In this document: positions 19,034 to 26,150 of the stretch, in pieces
Layout: every line of letters begins with the position of its first letter
Numbering within the stretch: position 1 is the stretch's first letter
Source of the DNA: Nakamurella sp. A5-74
Lineage (GTDB): Bacteria > Actinomycetota > Actinomycetes > Mycobacteriales > Nakamurellaceae
Assembly: GCF_040438885.1 (NCBI RefSeq)
Contig: NZ_CP159218.1
Location: 2,790,001 to 2,854,000, forward strand
DNA length: 64,000 nucleotides
Direction: 5' to 3'
Program-made: the position numbers and the translations under genes
The notes under the pieces: model-generated
Database searches by the model: none
Seen by the model: the letters and a program-made list of their open reading frames with translations, nothing else
Told to the model about the DNA's origin: nothing

Positions 19034-19902
19034 CTGTTTGGATCGCGCTGGGCCTCGGTGTGCTCATCGGAGCATTTCTGGGAGCCCTCGGCGGCGGCGG
19101 CGCCATCCTGACGGTCCCCGCCCTGGTGTATCTGTTGCACCAGACCGCGCAGGATGCCACCACCAGCAGCGTCATCATCGTCGGCGCCGCAGCAGTCACC
19201 GGCATGATCGGCTACGCCCGCAGCGGACACGTCCGCTGGAGGCTCGGGCTGGTGTTCGGTGCTGCAGGCATCCTCACCGCCTACGCCGGCACCGCCCTCG
19301 ACCGGCAGGTCGACCAGCACTGTCTGTTGATTGGCTTTGCCGCCGTCACGCTCGCCGCCGCCACCGCCATGCTGCTGCGCTCCCCGACTCGTACCGAGGT
19401 CAGCGCCGAGCCGGTCCCTGTGACTGCCGGCACCGCGCCGATCCCACTCGTCGGCGACACCGCTGGCGATCCACCCGCGGCTGGCGTCAGCACCGACCCG
19501 GCACTGCCAGGATTTCCTCGATGGTTCGCGCGACCGGCCGTGAAGATCATTCTGGCCGGACTTGGGGTCGGATTCCTCACCGGTTTCTTCGGCGTGGGCG
19601 GCGGATTCGTCATCGTCCCCGCCCTGGTGCTGCTGTTCGGCCTACCGATGCCGGTGGCGGCGGCCACCTCGTTGCTGATCATCGCGGTCAACTCGGTGGT
19701 GTCCCTCGCCGCCAGAGTGAGCACGGCACATTTCAACTGGTCGATCATCGTGCCGTTCACCATCGCCGCCATGACGGCTTCCCTCGCCGGCAAACTCATC
19801 GCCGGCCGACTGCCGGACAAGATCCTCACCCGCACATTCGCCGTCCTGCTCATCGCGATCGGCGTGTTCGTCGCGGTTCAGAACATCACCCAGCTCGCCT
19901 GA
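19030..19902 (+). CDS. TauE/SafE-family sulfite or sulfonate exporter
   Basis: This 290-residue membrane protein has about eight hydrophobic helices in two halves. Each half starts with the family's Gly-rich motif: GVLIGAFLGALGGGGAILTV near residue 9, and LGVGFLTGFFGVGGGFVIVP near residue 178. A hydrophilic Pro/Thr-rich loop (about residues 118-160) joins them. TauE/SafE proteins export sulfite, sulfoacetate or related anions. Next to a persulfide-oxidising MBL-rhodanese and a rhodanese, sulfite export is the most economical reading. The GTG start overlaps the rhodanese stop. Confidence 0.85.
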   Translation: MTVWIALGLGVLIGAFLGALGGGGAILTVPALVYLLHQTAQDATTSSVIIVGAAAVTGMIGYARSGHVRWRLGLVFGAAGILTAYAGTALDRQVDQHCLLIGFAAVTLAAATAMLLRSPTRTEVSAEPVPVTAGTAPIPLVGDTAGDPPAAGVSTDPALPGFPRWFARPAVKIILAGLGVGFLTGFFGVGGGFVIVPALVLLFGLPMPVAAATSLLIIAVNSVVSLAARVSTAHFNWSIIVPFTIAAMTASLAGKLIAGRLPDKILTRTFAVLLIAIGVFVAVQNITQLA

Positions 19903-19962
19903 TCACCATCACCCGATGCTCACCCGAAACCGACCATGCACCAACATCTCTGAGGAGAAACA

Positions 19963-20320
19963 TGACTTCCAACGCCGACCGGGCTTCTGGCGTGCGGTCG
20001 GGCCCTCGCATGACTGCACCTGCTCCGCAAGGCGGGTGACCTGCGCGGCGTCTCATAGGAGAACCGAACTGGCCACGGTCACTGCTATGGCTATTGCCGC
20101 GACCCTGCGCAACTATGGTGATGTCACCCTGACCGACCAGCTGCAGGAAGCGTTGAACAGCCGATCAATCATCGACCGGGCCATCGGCATCATCGTTGCC
20201 ACCCAACACATCTCGCCAGTAGAGGCGTTCACCGCTCTGCGTAAACAATCGCAGAACGGCAACACTCGACTGGCAACGATCGCGCGACAACTGGTCGACG
20301 GCTACACCCAGGCTGACTGA
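19963..20320 (+). pseudogene. Degraded GAF-ANTAR regulator
   Basis: The C-terminal part is an ANTAR RNA-binding domain: QLQEALNSRSIIDRAIGIIV, then EAFTALRKQSQNGNTRLATI and ARQLVDG. Just before it, RTELATVTAMAIAATLRNYG matches the last helix of a GAF domain. Upstream pieces ADRASGVRS and LLRKAGDLRGV, in other frames, look like GAF fragments, so the N-terminal half is broken. An ATG at 20087 could still make a 77-residue ANTAR-only protein. A strong AGGAG precedes an ATG at 19963 that opens only a 25-codon frame. GAF-ANTAR proteins act by antitermination at tandem RNA hairpins. Confidence 0.6.
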
Positions 20321-20336
20321 GATCCGCAGTGTGAAC

Positions 20337-20370
20337 GGCTGCGGGCGCACGCTTTTCGACTCCCGCAGCC
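20337..20370. terminator. Stem-loop with perfect 9-bp stem after the ANTAR remnant
   Basis: GGCTGCGGG (20337-20345) pairs perfectly with CCCGCAGCC (20362-20370) across a 16-base loop, 17 bases after the ANTAR stop. There is no U-tract, so it would be a weak or Rho-assisted terminator, or simply a hairpin. The following bases to 20689 hold no gene I can recognise. Confidence 0.35.
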
Positions 20371-20689
20371 CCGACGCGACCCAACCCGGGATCAGACGGC
20401 ACCGTGCACCCGAGTACCCCTTCAGCTCGGCATCTCACACGCACCCGAGATGAGCGTCGACTTACCTCAGTGGGTCCGCCTCTCAGCACCAGCGCACCAG
20501 CGCCCCTGGCAACCGCCATCGGTGGACCCCCTCCCCGATGGCAACACGGCGCCCGGCGCTGATACGGAAACGATCTTGAGCTCAGCCGGTCAACGCATCA
20601 TGCCTGACACAACGATTGTCTCGTAGCGGCTTTCCTGACCTGCAGTCGCGTCCGACACGAAGGGCCCTTCGCTGAGCAGCTGTAGGTAG

Positions 20690-20868
20690 GCCTCGTTCTG
20701 ACTGATCTGCTGCGGCGACCAGTCCCAACCCAGCTGCACCTCGACCACCCGACGCAGATCACAGCCGCCGACAGCTTCGATGCCTTCGGCCGCCGACCAC
20801 GATCGAACGCAGCAGCATCGGCCACCCCGGCCCGATACCGACCGGCACCACCGTTGCGAGTGACGGTT
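20690..20868 (-). mobile_element. IS30-family transposase fragment (frameshifted)
   Basis: Minus-strand segments TVTRNGGAGRYRAGVADAAA, FDRGRRPKASKL and, in another frame, DLRRVVEVQLGWDWSPQQIS line up with the helix-turn-helix and linker region of IS30 transposases (R-NGG-YRA...RPK...VxxxLxxxWSPQQI). A frameshift separates the halves, and the catalytic DDE part is absent. It abuts an IS3 fragment with almost no gap. Confidence 0.65.
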
Positions 20869-21054
20869 CTCGACCTCTCCTGGGATGATCTGGCCGAGGC
20901 TGAATGCCGCCGACGCCGGTGGTAGATGACCTCGATCCACGAGCCGACAGCGGCGGTTGCCTCTTCGCGGGTGGCGAACTGGTGCCGCCGGTAGAACTCG
21001 GTCTTGAGCGACGACCAGAACGATTCCTGCTACGCGTTGTCCCAGCACCCCAGT
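20869..21054 (-). mobile_element. IS3-family transposase C-terminal fragment
   Basis: The minus strand reads GCWDNA, a stop, QESFWSSLKTEFYRRHQFAT, REEATAAVGSWIEVIYHRRR and RHSAS. This is the end of the IS3 orfB integrase domain, which contains the last catalytic Glu in the region NAxxESFWxxLKxE. The TAG inside the motif and loss of all upstream sequence make it inactive. It ends 23 bases before the DUF1330 gene's stop. I could not find terminal inverted repeats. Confidence 0.7.
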
Positions 21055-21077
21055 GACGATCCGACGAGGCCCCTCGG

Positions 21078-21371
21078 TCAGTCGATGCCTTCGACGATGC
21101 GGAAATCGCGCTCGACCCCGTCGGAAAGGATGCTCAGCGCCTCTTGGTAGGCCGCACTCTCGCGCACCGCGACGGCCTGCTCGAAGCTGTCGAACTCGAT
21201 CAGGACGGTGCGCTCGGCGATTCCGGCATCATGCGCCACGACCCGACCGCCACGGACAAGGACCCGACCACCCCCGGCCTTGACGGCCGGAGCGGCCAGT
21301 TTGTTGTAGGCAGCCAACTTCTCAGGGTCTGAAATGCTGCGGTAGGCGCTGACCCAGTAGCCCTTGGGCAT
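21078..21371 (-). CDS. DUF1330-family protein
   Basis: This 97-residue protein is typical of DUF1330, a small dimeric alpha/beta barrel fold: GYWVSAYRSISDPEKLAAYN, GGGRVLVRGG, RTVLIEFDSFEQAVAVRESA and YQEALSI. The biochemical role of the family is unknown. A perfect GGAGG lies nine bases upstream of the ATG at 21371. It is divergent from an HxlR regulator with a clear inverted repeat between them, so it is probably that regulator's target. Confidence 0.85.
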   Translation of the reverse strand: MPKGYWVSAYRSISDPEKLAAYNKLAAPAVKAGGGRVLVRGGRVVAHDAGIAERTVLIEFDSFEQAVAVRESAAYQEALSILSDGVERDFRIVEGID

Positions 21372-21478
21372 GGAACCTCCAGTGTTGGATGACAGTGCAT
21401 GTCGTCGTCGTAAGGGATGCCGGCGGGACGATCCACGGTCGCTTCGGAATCCGAGGCGCGGGTTGAGGGTGGCATGCT

Positions 21479-21494
21479 TTGCTTTCAGAAGCAA
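21479..21494. promoter_or_regulatory. Candidate HxlR operator
   Basis: TTGCTTTCAGAAGCAA is a perfect inverted repeat (six-base arms, four-base centre). It lies 10 bases upstream of the HxlR gene's ATG and about 107 bases upstream of the DUF1330 gene. Position in the divergent gap fits autoregulation by an HxlR dimer. Confidence 0.5.
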
Positions 21495-21504
21495 TACTTC
21501 TCGC

Positions 21505-21879
21505 ATGGTCAGCATCCCAACCCCCGGTCACCCGGTTCGCGGCTCGACCACCGGACGCCCGATCATGGCGCTGTTCGATCTTGTCGGACGGCGGTGGGCG
21601 CTGCGCGTCGTCTGGGAACTGCTTGACGGTGACGCCACATTTCGCGGACTCGCGCACCGCTGTGACGACGTGTCCTCCAGCGTGTTGCGCGACCGGCTGC
21701 GCGACCTCACGGCCGCCGGGATCGTCGAGCGGGGGGACGGGGGCTATCGCCTCACCGTCGACGGCCGCGAGCTCGTAGAGCTGTTGCGTCCACTCGGGCA
21801 GTGGTCACAGCGGTGGGCTGCGCGTGAGCACTCAGTGGAGAACGGGCACGCCCGCAGCTCGAGCGAGGAGGTCCATTGA
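21505..21879 (+). CDS. HxlR-family transcriptional regulator
   Basis: This 124-residue winged-helix protein has the HxlR pattern: IMALFDLVGRRWALRVVWEL, ATFRGLAHRCDDVSSSVLRD, RLRDLTAAGIVERGDGGYRL and VELLRPLGQWSQRW. Members sense aldehydes, redox signals or drugs, and normally control a divergent gene. The lone N-terminal cysteine used by some redox-sensing members is not present before the HTH. The ATG at 21505 lies just downstream of the inverted repeat; the upstream in-frame extension crosses it and is unlikely. The 289 bases after this gene, before the convergent PAP2 gene, show nothing recognisable. Confidence 0.85.
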   Translation: MVSIPTPGHPVRGSTTGRPIMALFDLVGRRWALRVVWELLDGDATFRGLAHRCDDVSSSVLRDRLRDLTAAGIVERGDGGYRLTVDGRELVELLRPLGQWSQRWAAREHSVENGHARSSSEEVH

Positions 21880-22168
21880 GCTCGGAGGACTGTGCCAAGC
21901 GAGTCCAGGACAGAACCCGGCGCCCCAGAGCACTACTCCGACAGCGACGGCGTGACCACGAACCACAGGGACTACGGAACCCTCCGGCGGGGTGGCTGGA
22001 AAGTCACCGTGACAGCAGGTACTTGCTGGCGCTGATCGTCTGCCAGTCTCGGTGGCAGCTTCAGGCTCCCGCCCGGCGCTGACATCGACCACCTCGAACT
22101 GACCACTTGCTGAGCGGGTCCGACGGCACGAACGGCCGCCGATTTCGGGGGTTCCTGGGTGCTGTCGC

Positions 22169-22960
22169 TCAGCTGATCGGCGGTGTTCGAGCACAGGATC
22201 CGACGGCCCGGGCCGGACGGCACCGGTCCCACGCCGCTGCCGCTGCGATCGAGATCGTCAGCACCAGGACACTCCCGGCCACGTCCAGGACGTAGTGGTT
22301 GCCGGTGGCGACAACGACAGCGACCATGATGACGGGGAACAGCCAGGCAAGGAACGCGAGCCGCGGATACTTGCCGCGCAGCGCCAACCACACGGCGTAG
22401 GCGCACAACGCCGACCATCCGACGTGCAGGCTGGGCATTGCCGAGAAGTGATTCCGACCGTTCGACAGATCGCGCGAGGCGCTGCCCGCGACGTGGTCGT
22501 GTTCGGCCACGATGTCGATGATCCCGGGCAGGGCGAACCGGGGCGGAGACATCGGCACCAGCCAGAACACCAACAACGCCAGCGGCGCCATCGCCAGCAG
22601 GGTGCGGCACAGGGTGCGGTACACATCGGCCCGGAAGAAGAGCAGCCACAGCAACACCCACGCCAGCGGCACGTAGTACAGCCGGTAGTACAGCACCGCA
22701 GCCTGCAACGGCACCGGATGCTCAGCCAGCCAATGGTTGGCTGCCGCCTCGATGTCCAGGTTCAGCCCGCGTTCCACCGATTGCAGGGCGTGTGCGTTCG
22801 CCGCCGCCGCCGCGACGTCCGTGCCCGCAAGGTTGTGCAGCCACGAGAACAAAACCATTGCCACGACCAGACCGGCCAGCTCAGCCGCTGGTCGACGCCA
22901 CCTGCGCCCGGCTCGGCGCAAGGGTCGGCTCAGCTGATCCGACGGTTCGCCGCCGTTCAC
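22169..22960 (-). CDS. PAP2-superfamily membrane phosphatase
   Basis: This 263-residue protein has about six hydrophobic helices. It carries two of the PAP2 motifs: SAMPSLHVGWSALCAYAVWL (the SxxxH motif with catalytic His) and VVVATGNHYVLDVAGSVLVL (the third motif with its His and Asp). The first motif (KxxxxxxRP) is not obvious; MSPPRF near residue 138 may stand in, as in Aur1-type relatives. It probably dephosphorylates or transfers a lipid-linked phosphate at the outer face of the membrane. It lies inside the accessory stretch but is intact, with no operon partner. Confidence 0.8.
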   Translation of the reverse strand: MNGGEPSDQLSRPLRRAGRRWRRPAAELAGLVVAMVLFSWLHNLAGTDVAAAAANAHALQSVERGLNLDIEAAANHWLAEHPVPLQAAVLYYRLYYVPLAWVLLWLLFFRADVYRTLCRTLLAMAPLALLVFWLVPMSPPRFALPGIIDIVAEHDHVAGSASRDLSNGRNHFSAMPSLHVGWSALCAYAVWLALRGKYPRLAFLAWLFPVIMVAVVVATGNHYVLDVAGSVLVLTISIAAAAAWDRCRPARAVGSCARTPPIS

Positions 22961-23130
22961 AACGCCACCATCCTGGCGACGCTACCGAGGCCGGCCAGAG
23001 GGATCGTCTACCGACGCCCGCGACCACCCTCGCCTTCGGGCGACATCACCATCCATAACACTGACCGGCCGCAGGACAACCAGCCTGCCGTCCCTCGTCC
23101 ACCGCCGGCCGGACGTCAGCGAACGCCATC

Positions 23131-23229
23131 GTTTGCGTTACAACCTGGCCCGCCACCCGTCGCAGCAGGTCAAGTTTGTAAAGCAACCCGTGTAGACACA
23201 TAAGTCACGCGCTTGGGGGTTTGCGTTAC
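23131..23229. repeat. 11-bp direct repeat upstream of the resolvase remnant
   Basis: GTTTGCGTTAC occurs at 23131-23141 and again at 23219-23229, the second ten bases before the resolvase reading frame. A TGTAAAGCAAC sequence between them resembles the inverse. Serine resolvases act at multi-subsite res regions directly upstream of their gene, so this may be a res relic. The rest of the gap 22961-23238 holds no gene. Confidence 0.4.
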
Positions 23230-23238
23230 GGTCCGGGC

Positions 23239-23837
23239 TTGCGCATCGGCTACGGCAGGGTCTCCACCCGCGACCAGCACCCCGAAGCGCAGCACGACGC
23301 GCTCACCGCGGCCGGCTGCGAGCAGATCTTCATCGACACGCCTCCGGCAAACTGACCCGCCGACCCCAGCTCGAGCGAGCCCACGCCCGTCGCCGGCCGC
23401 AAGGCGACCAGCTCGTCATCACCAAGCTCGACCGGCTCGGCCGATCGCTCGAACACCTCATCGACCTGTCCCAGGACCTGCACACCCGCGCGGTCGACCT
23501 GGTCGTCCTCGATCAGGGCATCGACACCTCCACCGCCGTCGGCCGGATGTCCTTCCAGATCCTCGGCTCCATCGCCGAGTACGAACACGCCCTCATGCCC
23601 GAACGCACCCGCGACGGCCTCGCCGCCGCCCGAGCTCGCGGCCACACCGGCGGCCAGAAACCCAAGCTCGGCACCCGCCAGGCCCGGGTAGCCCGGCAGA
23701 TGTACGACGAAACCGACGACCAAGGCCGGCACCGCTCCACCGTCGCCCAGATCGCCACCGAGTTCGGCGTCACCCGACCCACCATCTACCGCTACCTGGA
23801 CCAGCAGGCCGAACCGTCGAAAACCGATACCGGGTAG
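23239..23837 (+). pseudogene. Serine resolvase/invertase with a single frameshift
   Basis: The N-terminus [20 protein letters not shown] carries the catalytic serine motif (RVST). It continues [14 protein letters not shown], then shifts frame near 23340 and resumes [59 protein letters not shown], and the HTH ATEFGVTRPTIYRYLDQ. Inserting one base after GACAC restores one continuous frame, so this is a recent or sequencing-type single-base loss. A TTG at 23239 is the likely start. The C-terminal part is closely similar to the fragment at 14862-14972. From 23838 to 24134 no gene is recognisable. Confidence 0.8.
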
Positions 23838-24134
23838 GGATCCGTGACCGGGCGCTCGTGCCGCAGCACACACCAAAAATCGAGATTGTCGTGTTGCTCT
23901 CTCTGATCCCACAGGCCCAGCACGTCCTCGGCTTTGGCCACGCTTGCCCTGGTCTGTTCAAACAGGCCAACTTGGTCCTTGACAGTGCTGCTGAGAAGAT
24001 CGGTCACGAGATCGCTGCGAAGGTGGCCGTTGCCGGTATGCCTGACCCGGGAGTACCGGGTCGACGACGGCAATCCTGAGCTGAGAGGCCGGCGGAGAGC
24101 GTGCTGCTATTGGACGGGAAGAGCAGTTAACTCG

Positions 24135-25334
24135 GTGCGCGGACGAACCTCACGGTTGCCTTGGCTGGCGTTGACGTTGATGGCTGCCGCCGTCTTCGCC
24201 GCAATCACCACCGAGGTACTTCCGGTCGGGCTTTTACCCGTCATCAGCCGGGATCTGGCCACAAGCGAGTCCAACGTCGGACTGCTGGTCTCGGCATATG
24301 CCGTCGTTGTAGCACTCGGTTCGATCCCGTTGGCCGCGTGGCTCGCCCGTTGGCCGCGTCGGACTGTGCTCTGCGCGCTGTTGACGATCTACGCGTTGAG
24401 CAACGCAGTGATGGCCGTCGCCGACGACTACTGGGTCGCGCTGGCGGCGCGGCTGCTGGGCGGGCTGGCCCACGCAGCCTTTTTCGGTGCGGTGTTCGGC
24501 GCCGCAGTGAGCCTCGCGCCCGTCGGCAGTGCCGGCAGAGCGATCTCGTTCGTCGGTGCAGGGAACGTACTCGCGTTGGCGCTCGGCGTCCCGCTTGGAA
24601 CGGCGCTGGGCACCGCGCTGAGCTGGCGGTGGGTTTTCGTGGGCGCCGCGCTGCTGATGGCCGTGCTGGCCGTGCTGGCCCTGCTGGTGCTTCCACCGAG
24701 CCAGTTGGCGCCCGCCCACACCGAGCAGACACCTGTACTCACGGCGGTGCGGAGCCGGCCCATCGCCCTCGTGGCGGCCATGACCGCCTTGCTGACTTTC
24801 GGGCACTTCACGACCTACACCTACATCACCCCGTTGTTGCGGCACGCCGGGATCAACGGCGACCGCGTCAGCCTGGTGCTGCTTGGCTACGGACTGGCCG
24901 GCATTATTGGCTTGGCGCTGTCGAGCCGCGTCGTCGACCGGCGTCCCCAGATCGGGCTGCGATGCGCGATCATCTTGGACTCGACGAGCCTGGTAGCCCT
25001 GGCCATCTTGCCGAGCGTGACCCCCACCGTGATCTGGACTGTGCTCTGGGGACTGTCCTTCGGCGCCCTGCCGACTCTGGTCCAAGCGGTGGCCCTGCGG
25101 GCCGCACCGGGGGCGCCGGACGCCGCCCCAGCGGTGGTCAACTCGATGTTCAATGTCGGCATCGCCGGCGGAGCGCTGTTGGGCGCCCGGGAGGTGGCTG
25201 CCGCCGCCCTTCCGGTCATGGCCCTGACCGGCGCCGTTCTCGTCGCCGGTTCGCTGATCCTGTTGCGGGCCGCCGGCCGACCAACCCGCCCAGCCGACCC
25301 GACCGGGCCCGAGCGGACATCGACGGCCAGCTGA
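24135..25334 (+). CDS. MFS drug/sugar efflux transporter (DHA1 type)
   Basis: This 399-residue protein has twelve hydrophobic helices. The start of DHA1 exporters such as AraJ/YdhP is plain: TTEVLPVGLLPVISRDLATS, ESNVGLLVSAYAVVVALGSI, then the cytosolic loop AAWLARWPRRTVL (motif A position). Helices 4-5 contain FFGAVFGAAVSLAPVGSAGR and ISFVGAGNVLALALGVPLGT (motif C-like). It exports small hydrophobic molecules by proton antiport; the substrate is unknown. I chose the GTG at 24135 because the upstream frame is not conserved-looking. No neighbouring regulator is on the same strand. Confidence 0.85.
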   Translation: MRGRTSRLPWLALTLMAAAVFAAITTEVLPVGLLPVISRDLATSESNVGLLVSAYAVVVALGSIPLAAWLARWPRRTVLCALLTIYALSNAVMAVADDYWVALAARLLGGLAHAAFFGAVFGAAVSLAPVGSAGRAISFVGAGNVLALALGVPLGTALGTALSWRWVFVGAALLMAVLAVLALLVLPPSQLAPAHTEQTPVLTAVRSRPIALVAAMTALLTFGHFTTYTYITPLLRHAGINGDRVSLVLLGYGLAGIIGLALSSRVVDRRPQIGLRCAIILDSTSLVALAILPSVTPTVIWTVLWGLSFGALPTLVQAVALRAAPGAPDAAPAVVNSMFNVGIAGGALLGAREVAAAALPVMALTGAVLVAGSLILLRAAGRPTRPADPTGPERTSTAS

Positions 25335-25492
25335 CCGCACCGCCTGCCCGCTGCGGATCGCAGCCTGCCCCGATTGGAAATGGCCCAGCAGGAACCGACC
25401 GGCGTTGCGGCGGATGTGGAGAACGGACGGTTGTGGACAGCCGCCAGCTCGGGGCCCGGCCCCGTGTGGGACGGGCCCCCTACGTGCCCGCG

Positions 25493-25964
25493 TCAGCAGC
25501 GGGCGGGCGTCGGCGGCAGGACCAGGTCTCCCAATGCACGGACCCGGCTCCAAGTGGTGACCTGCTGCTCATAGGCCTCGCGGTCCAGGGCGACCCAGTA
25601 CACCCGGCCGATCCGGACGACCAGGTTCCCGTCTCGGTTGGAGGCGCCCGAGGTGTCCATGCCACGGGCGAGGACCGCCATTACCGGCTCGGCGGCGATC
25701 CCGGCGGCAACACCGCCGGTGCCGGGCCGCAGGTTCCGGGCGTAGAACGGGGCTCCCTCGGTGATCCAGGCGCCGGCGTAGGTGTTGACTGCCATCAGGT
25801 CGTGCAGGTGAATCAGAGCTGCTCCCGACCCGGACGGTGACGATCGATCCGCGGCCGATGCCGTGGGTGTCGATGGTGACGACCTGACGGCCGGCGAGGT
25901 TGATCGTGGCCGAGATGATCTGCGTGGCGATGCGCTCGGTCATGGTTCCCGGTCCTGTCTGCAT
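25493..25964 (-). pseudogene. Hypothetical protein split by a frameshift
   Basis: The N-terminal frame reads MTERIATQIISATINLAGRQ, VVTIDTHGIGRGSIVTVRVG from ATG 25943 (or 25964). A second frame continues GAALIHLHDLMAVNTYAGAW, ITEGAPFYARNLRPGTGGVA and VVRIGRVYWVALDREAYEQQ to a stop at 25493. Joining them at about 25825 gives a coherent protein of about 150 residues, so the gene looks whole apart from one base. Alternatively, two overlapping short genes exist. I recognise no family. The gaps on both sides (25335-25492 and 25965-26150) show nothing. Confidence 0.5.
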
Positions 25965-26150
25965 CAGCTCGTTCTGCTGATGCGCGGAGGAGGTGTGGGG
26001 GTGGGTGGACTGTCAAGGGCGCAGAGCGGCGCCGGACGAGGTCGCCGATCGGTGGTGACCTGGAGGAGCGCAGCGAGGTGAAGGTCGGCCCGATCGGATG
26101 GGCCGGTCGGGGGTGCGTCCCTTGACCGGGGTCGCTCGACCGGTCAGGGG

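Noticed and set aside
20590-21048. 152-residue minus-strand open frame as a single gene
   Set aside because: It is stitched across IS30 and IS3 pieces in changing frames, so it is not one protein.
23792-24073. Minus-strand frame 23792-24073 as a regulator gene
   Set aside because: Some helical character, but no family recognised, and the start region is weak, so not called.
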